From the NCBI GenBank assembly GCA_002633005.1, contig NMRA01000349.1, positions 124,001 through 188,000 of the forward strand: a stretch of DNA of 64,000 nt, in the 5' to 3' direction. The translations under genes were made by a program, and so were the position numbers. The notes beneath the pieces were generated by a model, which was not told where the DNA came from, did no database searches, and saw nothing but the letters and a program-made list of their open reading frames with translations. Shown here piece after piece: positions 45,491-59,628 of this stretch. Each line of letters opens with the position of its first letter. Within the stretch, counting starts at the first letter, position 1. The DNA comes from Phoronis australis. Lineage: Eukaryota > Phoronida > Phoronidae.

Positions 45491-47703
45491 TATCACATTT
45501 GGTTTTTGCCAAAATATGAGACAGTCCGAACTTTAAAAACAGCGCATATGTATGCAACTACATATTGATCGCCGTTTCGGTTCATTGTCTTTTAGAATGG
45601 TTTATAGACAATAAACCGAAATGTCGATCAATATGATGTTGTTTACGTATGCATTCATTTTACAGTTCGGACAGCAAATATGCTGTAGTCTGTATATTTT
45701 GAAAGATGATAAATTCTCATCACAAAAACTAAGAAAACGTGTTTTTGTTATCAGCTCCGTCGGTATTTGATGATAGCAATGCCACCATTTTGTGATTTTT
45801 CCACCATCTGGAAAAAGTAATTCATCTCGTTCTCCTGGTTCAGCCCTTGTCATGCAGTCGTTAATTGAAACTTCCAAGAGAAGATTGTTCGCTGTAATAA
45901 AAAGTATCTAGGTGTTTTTTGTGGTTCTCTCCTTAATAAGTTGTGTAACTGTGACTTAAATAATCTATTCGCTGATTGTGTCGCAGTTGTGCACTTAAAC
46001 ATGATATTACTGTTATCTTTTGTTTTCCATATGACCACATCCTGTCCTTTCCTCGAGCAGTAACACTTTCTTTACTGGAGACACTAGGTCACCAATGATG
46101 TCAACAATGCCCATAACACTGTGGTGTTGGCTTCTGTAGCAGTAGTGTGTAGCAGAAGGGGGGGAGGGGCTGGCTGACGGGGTGATGGCCCCGGGCATCC
46201 ACATCAGAGAGGGGGGCATCCAATTACTATGAATATTTTTTGAAATTGTGACTCAATTAAAATTGCATGAAGTTTCTATTTTCATCTTTTCTTATTTTTT
46301 CTTATTAGTAGGGTTCATGCACTTGAGTAGAGAGAGGGAAGCATTCTGTAAAAAAATCGCATCACCAAACCTCTGCACGCTGCTGTTCCACAGTTCATTT
46401 TATAGGTGTTAGTAACGCTCGGCGCTTTAAACCTACTAGTTGTTTTACCTCAGAGGTGCGAGCGTTTTAGATCCTAACGCAGTAAGTTATCCAATACATT
46501 CCGGTTCTACTGGTCCCACCAAAATGGTCTCAAATAGCAGTAGGGAAAATGAAATTATCGGAGAGAATAGTTATACTGTTTAAAGAGACATGGAGCCGTA
46601 GCACGGAATCGATCCACCTATTCCCGCAATTGCCTTTGTGTCTAACTTTCTACCGCGCTGCTGAATTCACACTCTTCAAGCAGCAGATTATTTTCAAATG
46701 TATTGTAATGGAAAGTTTCAATGATACTTTTTCGCTATAAAGCAACGAAAAGAAACCGCCAGGTTGAAAATGTACTAAATTGCATAGGCCTACTGTCCAA
46801 ACAAGTAACGTATCAATATGTAATGCTCGATGGTTTTACGAAATTACGAATATGTCTGTGTTACGTACCTCAAGTCTATACTTCCTTTAGGACTTTCAGT
46901 GATAAGCTTCGGACGCGTGGTAGAAGACGTCACGGTCAAGTGATTATGCATGATAAGGAATGGTGGAAACTGAGGTGCGTGCTTGAAAATGTAAGAAACG
47001 TCGGCCTTTCCGAATCTGATTTTTCCATTCGTCGAAGATATTTGAGGACAAATTCCGAAAAGAGCAAGTGGAACTCGATTTTGAAGAACAATAAGTGTCC
47101 CTTGTTTCAACTGATTCAATATTTTGGTAGTTTCGTCAACGTGGCGGTCATTCTCAAAATAATAGTGCGAGCACGTGGTGAGTCATTGTAGGCCTGACAA
47201 AAATCGTATTTGGTTGTGGTTATCCTGATGCGCTTTCTTTAGTTGTTGTTTTTTGCAAAAACAAAAATTCACTTGATATCTGCTGAAGAAGCGTGGCTAC
47301 GAACTCACCACTTTCTCTGTCTCTATCCTCCCATTTTCTTATAAGAAAACCTTCTGGAATCTGCTTTAAGTAGTGATTCCAGCTTTAAAAATGGTGCCGC
47401 GTACACCAAACCAAATGAGCTTTTTGGCTCTTCAAAGCGCACTTTATGAAGTGAGATGCAAGTAAATTACATTTGGTAATTGCTTGATTACTTTCTTCAA
47501 TATCTTTAATTGATTGAAATTTCGGAATATCTGAGAATGTTGCATAATATATTTATATTTAATATTTATTTCATTATTTTTACTCATGACAATTTCGTAT
47601 TCGTGAAGAATTCAAATTATCCGAACAGGTCCCCAAGCTGTGTAAGTTTGTTGCAAAAAACATCGTTAAAACATGCGCGCACACAACCTAAAAAACAGGG
47701 GCT

Positions 47704-47914
47704 TGAATTCTTGGGAATGTGTACCTTTTACTAAGATTCACAGTGTACGTTCAGAGCCCTGAATTATGAATTATGAATTATGCATTCGCCGAATTTTGGT
47801 AGTTGATGCCTTTTTAGTGGACTATTGTCTCGTTTCCTACTTTTTCGGAGGCGGACCTTTTGCCCGTTTCGCCAAATGAACGAGTCCCCCGAGCTCCCCC
47901 CGGGCGCGAGCATG
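47704..47914. repeat. dispersed repeat, copy 2
   Basis: Collinear with 1739-1952 (see that entry for the shared blocks). Here the middle has a triplicated GAATTAT and the C-rich end reads CCCCGGGCGCGAGCATG. Confidence 0.7.
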
Positions 47915-49130
47915 TAAAATGTCAAATCTCGTCTCACCTTCTACATGTTATTTGTGCCAAACTACGGTTGCTTGTGCTAATGTTGAATTAAACAAACCAA
48001 ACCGATTAAACAATTATTAAAATTACAGTGACCATCGATGGCTTATCGGGGCTAACATTAAGAGATTGCTTAGGTCAGACACGGGGGAATCATGAAATAC
48101 TACTGCTGTTCTAAAGTAGATACCTAACCCAAGTACGTGGTTCCCAAATTCAGACCATATGCTCTTTGTAATGCGCACGTCACGCGTCTTAATGGAAACC
48201 ATGGGCGGTTGTCGTGGGCACATACGTAACAACTGTTAGGAGAACATAAACACATCCCGGATATGTGGTTTCATAAATACCCTGGGACATCGGCGTGTTA
48301 CCATTCGTGCAGCAACGATGACGAGACATCGGTGGGAGTCAGGCTATTGGTTGCCGCTTACTATAGCCGCTGGTGAGTTTTACACGCCAACTGCGAAGAC
48401 TTGAAGGCAGAACGATGTTGGCTGGATTATCATTTTGCTATAGTATGAATTTTTAATGTCGATGATGTATAAGAAAATTTCATTGATATTTAATGGTAAC
48501 ATTATACTGATTCTCGAGGGCAAGGGCCGAGGGAGATCAACTTTGTTTTCGCGAAGTCCACGTAATCTGCCATGTCCGATAAAATGGCCTATATTAATTT
48601 CATTACGCTAACACTGTTGTTTTTTTACTCTGATTTCTTTGTCCATTAGACTCGCGTGCCCAGATTTAATTGACTACTATCGTCCGCTCGCTAATTTTGT
48701 TTAGACATCAGTGGTTTGTGGTTTCTGCACCGTTTGCATCACGAATAGCGACATCTTACGTTCTTGCATCATCACGGTTTGAGATTTGTGGAATATCCGT
48801 CACCTAGGCCACCTGCTGATTGGGATTTACGTTTTGTTTTTATTGGTTGATTTCATTCTGCTCTGGATTATCGGCATCCCATAATCTGTTGTAAAGTGAC
48901 ATATACGTCTATCTGTGAAAAGGACAGTGGCAACAGATCGTCTCATAACAGAAGTCACATCCACCGATGAGTTTTAATCAGTTAAAAGATAGTAGTATCA
49001 GTGATCTTGTAATTATGGCTCGGGATACACTGTTCATTCACTTGGTCAATAGTATTGGAAGAAACGAAAATATATTCATGTAGTCATGCTGCAATTTCCA
49101 TTTCGTATCTGGATGTCGATTCATTTCTAG

Positions 49131-52100
49131 TACTCATCTGCGTCGCCAGAGGGCAGCAAAACTATGATTATCTTTCCGTCAATACGCCCATGGATGAAGA
49201 CGTAAACCAAGATCCTATAATTAATGAGGAGAATGGATATTATCAGCTCTACTCATACGTGCATAACGGTAAGGCTAATACATCAATGGATACTATCAGC
49301 TCACACTCATACATTCATAACAGTAAGACTTAAATTAAAATACAGAAGCATTTTTTTCTACACGATTTTGGTGGAGGAATGGAAATCATGGATGTTTATT
49401 TGACTGATTCGCACATTAATTAGGCACTTAGGACTGTAAACATGGTTCCAAATTCGAATGTCGGTCGAATTCGGTATTTCTTGAAATATACTCATGCATC
49501 ACTTTAAGAAACTCTCAATAAATTTTAAGAAATGGACATCTTGTTTTTTCAGAGGGTTCAGAACTCCCCAGTCTTAACGGCAGGGGGCGACCAGGGTCGG
49601 CCACGAACACGCACAGTTGTGACCGCGTGCGAGGTGTCCCGTCTCAGTTGAGAAGTAGATCTCACATGGGACCGCGGGGTCTAGGCTCGTTCTATCAGAA
49701 ATATACGGAGGCTTACGGTATACCGGTCTTAGGTAAGGCCTATACTGGTGTAATCCAATAGTGAAGAATATGAAGGAAATTGTGAATCTGCAGTGAGTGC
49801 ATACTTGGCAACGTTTCGACTTCGAGCCATTACTGACTTTATCAAGCATGTGCGGCATCTGTTGGAGATTGTCGGGAATGAGTCAAACGGCGAGAAATCT
49901 TTTGACAGTGTTCGGTCCCTGGTGTGTGACAGGTTAATTCTGAGTCCACCTGTCCTGCTCAGGGAGGAATAACCGTTCCTTTCATTGCGTTGCTGATACA
50001 GTAATCGGATTTCGTCATTCTGGATTGAATACTTCGTTCTACCCGGATTCGGCTTTTGTAATACTTTATTATTATCTTATTAATCAAGCAACTTTAAATT
50101 AAGTGTTCAATGGTAAAGTTGTTAAAATCACCCGTTAACGTAATTCGCCCCAGTCCGTTTTTAGATCATCGAGGCCCACCTGTGAGCCACGTACATTTTA
50201 TATTTGTCCACCGTCACAATTCCTGTCCTTACATGGTTCCGGTCACAGTAATTATTCTAATTAATGTGAGTAAATATTTAGTTTATGTGTTGTAGTACAT
50301 TTTCTTACAGTTTATTGCTAAACATATCGGTATTTCATCCGATGATTCTCATCATGTTTTACAGGATCTAATTCCTTGAGCGACAACGCCCTGAAGAGAG
50401 CGTGTTACATTGTGCGATTCCTGTTTGCTCACAGAAGGGACATCCGCCAGTCTTATTACAAGTATTTTGGACGTTTCGCGCTGATGGGCGTGAGGGAAGT
50501 CACAACTCATATTCCCGAGCATGCGTACTTAGGCGCATGGTGGAATCAGAGAGCACGTGGTCTGGGTGCTACTGTGACAGCTCCGGTCTCAACTGCTGGT
50601 GAAGAGAATGTGCTGTGTCATGGAGATGACAGATACAGGTAACATTAGGCTCTAATCAAATCCCATGATTTATAGAAACGTTTCGTTGCCTCTGATTTAC
50701 CGTTTTGCGTGCAGGTCGTCTGCCGATCAAGAGCTTATTATAAAACGTGGGTTTTTAAACTCTTCCCTTGCATTTCAACAACATACAGAAAACTAACAGA
50801 AGTTGTACGCGCATGAGTTGGATATCCACTTACCTCGACCGCAGTATGACGTTCAATCTAATTCGTGCACTTGACTCTTCTGGTAAACGAGGTTTCGTTT
50901 TAGCTGGTCTAATAGGTGTAATCGGTCCCACCTTGTACGAGTTTCTATAGCTACATGTTTCCACGTGTCGTGGAACGCTGTGTTTTATGTTTGTTTTGTC
51001 GTTGAAATGCTCTTTTTGCTTCAGGAGTGAAGATATTGGACTGCACGAGTTCTCTCACGGATATCATCTCTTGGGCGCCCGATTCGCCGTATCGGGCTTC
51101 CACAGTCGTCTGACAGCTGCATACAACAGCGCTCGTTCTCGGGGATTGTGGGCTAATACGTACTCCTTGAGTACGGTGCAAGAATATTTTGTACGTATAT
51201 ACCGTTGACCGACGTTGTACGAATCAAAATGTCTTGTTATTTTTAGTTACGTTGCCGGACTTCCATGTGTTTGCACACAGTCGCGTCCGGCTGCAGGGTC
51301 GCCGAGAGTGAGTTACTTGCGACAGATGTTTTTGGTTAATGGACAATACCTCGACAAACGCGATGCCTTCTTTACTTACGTTTTCAGCTTTAACAACGTT
51401 TCTCGTTCAGCTGCTTATTGTTTAACTGTTCATTAGCTTGACGGCAAAGAATGTTTTGTTGAGTGTTAAACTGATTTTCAACAAAAAATGCGAACATTTT
51501 GGACGTATGCCCAACAGAACATAGGTTTCGAGCGTTTACGCCAATTGCTTTGTGGGTTTCGTTCACGCGCGCATAGTTTTGAATCCTACGCATAAGCGTA
51601 TTTTGGAAAAACTATATAGCAAATTATTTTAGAAAAAAGTACCAGTGAAAATAACCTTGCTAATTACATTTCAAATCCACCTTTTGCTTTTCATACTTTG
51701 TCTCGTCACTTTTCCAATTGATCATAGCCTTGGAATTACTACGGTAAAACAAATAACAATTTTCTTTCCGAGCATCGTTGACCGTATTAAAAATCCATCT
51801 GCCTGTCATGAAACTTAACCCCTCCCCCTTCTTTCGTACATATGCTTGTCCTAAACATCAGGTGGCGATAATAGTTCGTGCTTCGGCGGTTTGAGTTGTT
51901 CACTATGATTTCAGGAAAAATCAAAAGTACTCAAACCTGAATTATTTTTATCCTATATTTTTTGTAAAACCACTGACCATGTAAGTTTCGCTTTTGCTTC
52001 AATCAAACGACTGACATCGTCTTTGATTTTGTTCCGTGTAGGCAGAGGGCGTGCAAAGTTACTTTGGTGTTAATGCGTACGCCAGTCCACCCAACGGCAT

Positions 52101-55100
52101 TCATAACCACGTGAATACACGAGACAAACTGCGGACGTATGACCCTTCGCTGTATAATCTAGTTAAAGAGGTGTTTCCGTGTGACATTGAGTACATCAAA
52201 AGGTGTCCTGCAAACGGTCGCACGCAGGCCGACCTGAGACGTAAGTTCTTCAAATGCACACGTACCACGAGTATTTGCACAGGAGTGGGGGGTCCTTTGT
52301 TGTGGAAATATTGGAGGACTAAATATCTATTTTCTATAACGTTAACTTTCATTTAACTCCCTCATCTCAGTAACTGCTTCCTAGCACCTTAATCGTCACA
52401 GGTTTAAAGTTATTCAAACCCGATTTGCATAAAAAAATAAATTACGTTTAGGCCATTTCTGTCGTGAAATTAGTCTCACTTCTAAATAAATTAGAGGTGA
52501 TGTCAGGCCTTCGAAAGAATTAACAGTTCGTTATAGCTTTAAACAATCGCTTAAAAGTTGACTTGTCACGGCGTGACATTCTATGTGCGAAGCATGAGCA
52601 TTGCCTCTAGAAGCAAAGAACTTACAGTTCATTGCAAAAACATAAATCACTTTTCATCAAAGTAAGAAAATATCGATTTTACAGTGGTGAAAATCAAAAG
52701 TTCGCTTCATGGATGGAACGCGAGGATTTATGGCCACTTTAAGTCACAAAAACTGAACAGGGTGTTCTTCTTTCACTCAAGATGAGACACTCAGAAAGTA
52801 ACAATCAAGAAGAGACTGTGTTTTCTTCCAAAAGCATGTCCACGACTTTCCTTTTAATCAGCATTGAATTTTTCTTGTGTAATGTGTTCTCCGATAATGG
52901 GTAATGTAATGGTCTGATATAACGAGCCGGAATTTTGAGAACCAGTTACCTCCATTGAATAACGGGCATCAAACTGGTTCTCAAAATACGGGCACAGACT
53001 ATTTTAAATGTTTGAATTACGTTCATTTTTACCTCTTGCAGGAGCGGAACAAGCTCAAGTAATGAATTGTGACGGTGGAGGCGGCGGTGGTGGAGGAGGT
53101 GGCGGCGGTGGTGGTGGCGGCGGCGGCGGCGGTGGTGGCGGCGGCGGCAACAGTAGGTCTAGACAAGTCATGTTTTCCTTATCTGTCTTAAATTATTTTG
53201 TACTATTCAACTTCCTGAAAATTGATAATTTAAGTGGTGCAAAATGATCTAAAATAAAAACAAAAAGACGGATTTGAAATAGGCAGTAAGCGTTTTTTGT
53301 TTAGACTTCATTTTATATTACTTTAACTGTCGTTTTGTCTTTTACTTATTTAGTTATTAGAAAGTCAGTTCAAAAATACAAGCAAGTGCAGAATTCCTGC
53401 AGTGGTGAACCAGTGTCCTATTACAATAAGCAAAGTGAAGTATGACGATACTGAAACACATACAGGCCATTCACTTGCGTAGCCTTTATATACTAGCCGT
53501 ATCTTTTTGTAAAATCCTTTAATTTTATTTTTGATGATAACACTCTGATTCTCTTTGTGTCACCTTAAAGTACGTATAGGATGCTTTGTTATCTGTACTT
53601 TTGGACAGCTGGAGTAGGACTCTGGATATCTAAAAATGGGCAACATTAGTAGATCGATACAGACCAATCTCTAACACTAAAACGTAAACATAAGACCAAC
53701 TTCTTGAAATGATCAAGCACAATTGCTGAACATCAACCGTATTGCCGCGTCTTTTGGTCCCTGGGCCTATATCCGAAATAATGCCTTTCTCACGGTATGT
53801 ATAGGGTATCATTCTTGTTACTAGACAGTGGCCACCGTCGCTAGTTGAACTACAGCCAGTGAAGCTCACATAGGCGCTTCACACGCAGGAAGCTTTTTGG
53901 CGAATTATGCTTCACACTGATTGAAAAATTAAAGTCACGCTGATATAAGTACCTTTTGCGCATAGAGTACACCTTAGGAGGCCGTGGATGTTTTTTAATT
54001 CTTTCCAACTCGAACAAATACTCTCGTAATCAAATTTTTTCTTCGAGAAGTCCTTCGTTCAGTTGCTCAGATCGGCAGGTTGTATGACGTCATACCCCTT
54101 GGCGTGCGCTGTGTAAAAATGGCCGGTTTCCTATTTTGGGAACTGAACGAAGGAATGCTCGAAGAAAAAGTTTAATGACGAGAGTATTTATTCGAGTTGA
54201 AGGCAATTAAATACATTGACGACCTCCTAAGGTGTCCTTCTTTCCGCAAAAGATTCTTATAACAACGTGACTTTGATTTTTGTGAGACATAATTCTCCGA
54301 AAAGCTTTTTTAATGTTAATTACGAAATCTTCAATACAATGAATATGCATCGCCCAGAAAGCCCCAAGAGGCATTGCATCTGGGTTAAATAAATACAAAG
54401 AAATCTACAATTATTATACACAAATTCATAAATTAAAAAACTGATGTTAAGATTACAATGACATATGATTACGAATGTAAATAAACCATTTCCATACACA
54501 ATAAGTTATTTTACATGTATACAGTTCTATGCACCCACACAAAGAGATTTAATATTAAAAAGAAATTTTAAATACTATTTCGACTAAAACCTGATTTTCA
54601 TTTGGGTTGAGTTCTTTACATTCATATAGAAAAAAAATAATTTTGTTGTACACGTGAGGAATATCAGAATATTTTTTGTAAACATTGGGGTATTGTTCGA
54701 GTGTCTGGAAAAGCTGTGCTCTCTGCTACCCGCATACCTCACAAGCAAAGAAAACATGAGCATTTGTCGGCGTATGAAGCTTCTATAGGAGCACCTAAGG
54801 AGCTTCACCGTCTCTACTGGCCAGCTATATACGGTGGTCTCTGTCTAAGCTGTTACAAGCATGAGAAAGGTCAACTGCGCGAATATTTGTCGATGTAGGT
54901 CTGAACAATTTTGCAGCTCTGAATTTGCGACATTGGTAGTATTTAATCTGTATTTATTTGTTTTTGTGCATTGACAGACTGCGAGGATTCCCATCGTCAG
55001 TGCTCTCTGTGGGCAAGTGATGGCTGGTGTGACCGCTGCTCTACCTGGATGCACGAAAACTGTAAAGAAAGTTGTAACAAATGTAATGGAGGTGGTGGCG

Positions 55101-55841
55101 GCGGNGCGGCGGCGGAGGAGGAGGAGGCGGCGGAGGAGGAGGAGGCGGCGGTGGAGGCGGCGGTAAGAGACCTCATAGCATTTAGTCGGCAACATATTAT
55201 TGACTAACGAACTCGTGAACTCTTGAGAACATTGGTCGTGAAAACAGCTTCGTAGCGTCCGATTCCAAAAGCTGCATGTCTCTATCCCAAAATATGTTGT
55301 AGCCTCCTCGGCATAAGTATGTTTATGCGTTCTTGCCTGTGCCGGTGTGTGTGTGTCTGTGTGTGCGTGTGTAACCGTACCTCATTTAAGGGTCAGTACA
55401 GAAGTTAATTACTGTCCTCTTGACACGCCCAACAGCTGATAAGACGTGTGATATGAATTAATACCTTCCTTCAAGTGGTTGATCATGATTTGCTTTCAGA
55501 CCCGCCTCCCGTTCAGTAACTTTAGGATCTCGCTAAAAAGCAAGACTTCGCGAGATTACGTGAAATATTGCCATGTATTTTAAATAAGAACACGTGACTT
55601 TGACTAGGGTTTAGCTTGGTCCTAACGTAGGTTCTGGCGTCTACTGAACGCACGCCAGACTTCCGTTTATCAAAAACCTCACATGTGAATTAGATGCAAG
55701 TTCATTTCTTTTTCAGGATCCTGTACGGATAATAGCCCTCACTGCGGCTACTGGGCTCGTATCGGGGAATGCAGAAAGAATCCCGCCTACATGCGGCCCA
55801 ATTGTAGGCGGAGCTGTCGACTATGCAGCCGCAAAAAGTAA
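49131..55841 (+). CDS. HExxH metallopeptidase-like protein with poly-Gly linkers and two ShKT domains; 5' end missing
   Basis: Exons: 49131-49268, 49553-49732, 50365-50638, 51025-51190, 52042-52240, 53042-53152, 54978-55162, 55717-55841 (TAA). All junctions are GT-AG and phase-consistent, apart from one base near 55105. About 460 residues. The first exon found begins inside a hydrophobic, signal-peptide-like stretch (LICVARG), so a start exon is missing. The core has LGSFYQKYTEAYGIPVL, RARGLGAT and GLHEFSHGYHLLG; HEFSH at 51044-51058 is a gluzincin-type HExxH. EYFAEGVQSYF, spanning the 51190/52042 junction, supplies a likely third zinc-ligand Glu. I recall similar secreted proteins in cnidarians and deuterostomes but no assigned substrate. 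Poly-Gly and two cysteine-rich ShKT modules follow. Likely secreted or extracellular. Exon 1 is less certain than the rest. Confidence 0.82.
49269..53041. other. introns of the metallopeptidase-like gene (5' half)
   Basis: Introns 49269-49552, 49733-50364, 50639-51024, 51191-52041 and 52241-53041. No repeats, RNA genes or further exons were recognised in them. Confidence 0.6.
53072..53148 (+). repeat. GGN repeat encoding 25 consecutive glycines
   Basis: Imperfect GGT/GGC/GGA codons inside the sixth exon of the metallopeptidase-like gene, between MNCD and a closing Asn. Mixed synonymous codons argue against a recent pure-triplet expansion. Confidence 0.9.
53969..54235. mobile_element. MITE / foldback with 95-bp inverted arms
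   Basis: The left arm starts ACACCTTAGGAGG and the right arm ends CCTCCTAAGGTGT. The arms pair almost continuously for about 95 bp (including CAACTCGAA-AAATACTCTCGT and CCTTCGTTCAG), around a spacer of about 65 bp containing TGACGTCA-type sequence. It lies in the intron 53153-54977. No clear target-site duplication. Confidence 0.8.
54978..55100 (+). CDS. first ShKT domain of the metallopeptidase-like gene
   Basis: Seventh exon. Cysteines are spaced C-x6-C-x8-C-x2-C-x7-C-x3-C-x2-C with SLWASDGWC and ESCNKC, matching the ShKT six-cysteine pattern plus one extra cysteine (CDRC). ShKT modules are named after a sea-anemone potassium-channel blocker but are common as non-toxic modules on secreted enzymes, which is the more likely role here. 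A second Gly-rich run follows to 55162. Confidence 0.85.
55081..55162 (+). repeat. second GGN (poly-Gly) run, containing an ambiguous base
   Basis: A run of GGT/GGC/GGA triplets with an N at 55105. Before the N, glycine is in the gene's frame. After it, the glycine frame is shifted by one base, while the exon end still demands the glycine frame. One base is therefore probably missing at the N. Confidence 0.85.
55717..55841 (+). CDS. second ShKT domain and C-terminus of the metallopeptidase-like gene
   Basis: Last exon, acceptor CTTTTTCAG, phase 1. Cysteine spacing is C-x6-C-x8-C-x10-C-x3-C-x2-C, with HCGYWARIGEC and RRSCRLC, a clean ShKT pattern. The stop follows after SRKK. The ShKT exons begin and the poly-Gly exon both begins and ends in phase 1, as expected for shuffled extracellular modules. 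Confidence 0.88.

Positions 55842-59628
<3,787 letters not shown>

Larger units (their letters stand above)
42972..49130. other. non-coding stretch between the RNF213-like and metallopeptidase-like genes
   Basis: It holds a short direct repeat (44342-44381), the second CCGT-type minisatellite (44690-45490) and the second dispersed repeat (47704-47914). A 62-codon frame at 43910-44098 has one hydrophobic stretch (TVFVIASIILLFCVASAIL) but no splice context I trust. A 157-codon frame at 46721-47191 has no recognisable domain. The first exon, with the signal peptide, of the following gene is probably near the right end but was not identified. Confidence 0.5.
53153..55716. other. introns flanking the first ShKT exon
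   Basis: Intron 53153-54977 contains the MITE at 53969-54235 and otherwise nothing recognised; a frame at 54701-54898 has no acceptor in phase. Intron 55163-55716 contains a short (TG)n run near 55344-55372. Confidence 0.6.

Noticed and set aside
46721-47191. 156-residue plus-strand ORF
   Set aside because: No recognisable domain, no splice or promoter support, and odd composition; probably chance.
54701-54898. Possible extra exon of the metallopeptidase-like gene (65-codon ORF)
   Set aside because: No acceptor in the required phase and no usable donor; the junction 53152-54978 already joins in frame.
55105-55207. Ala/Glu-rich C-terminus of the metallopeptidase-like gene
   Set aside because: It arises only from the frame shift at the ambiguous base; the glycine frame fits the donor and the next exon.
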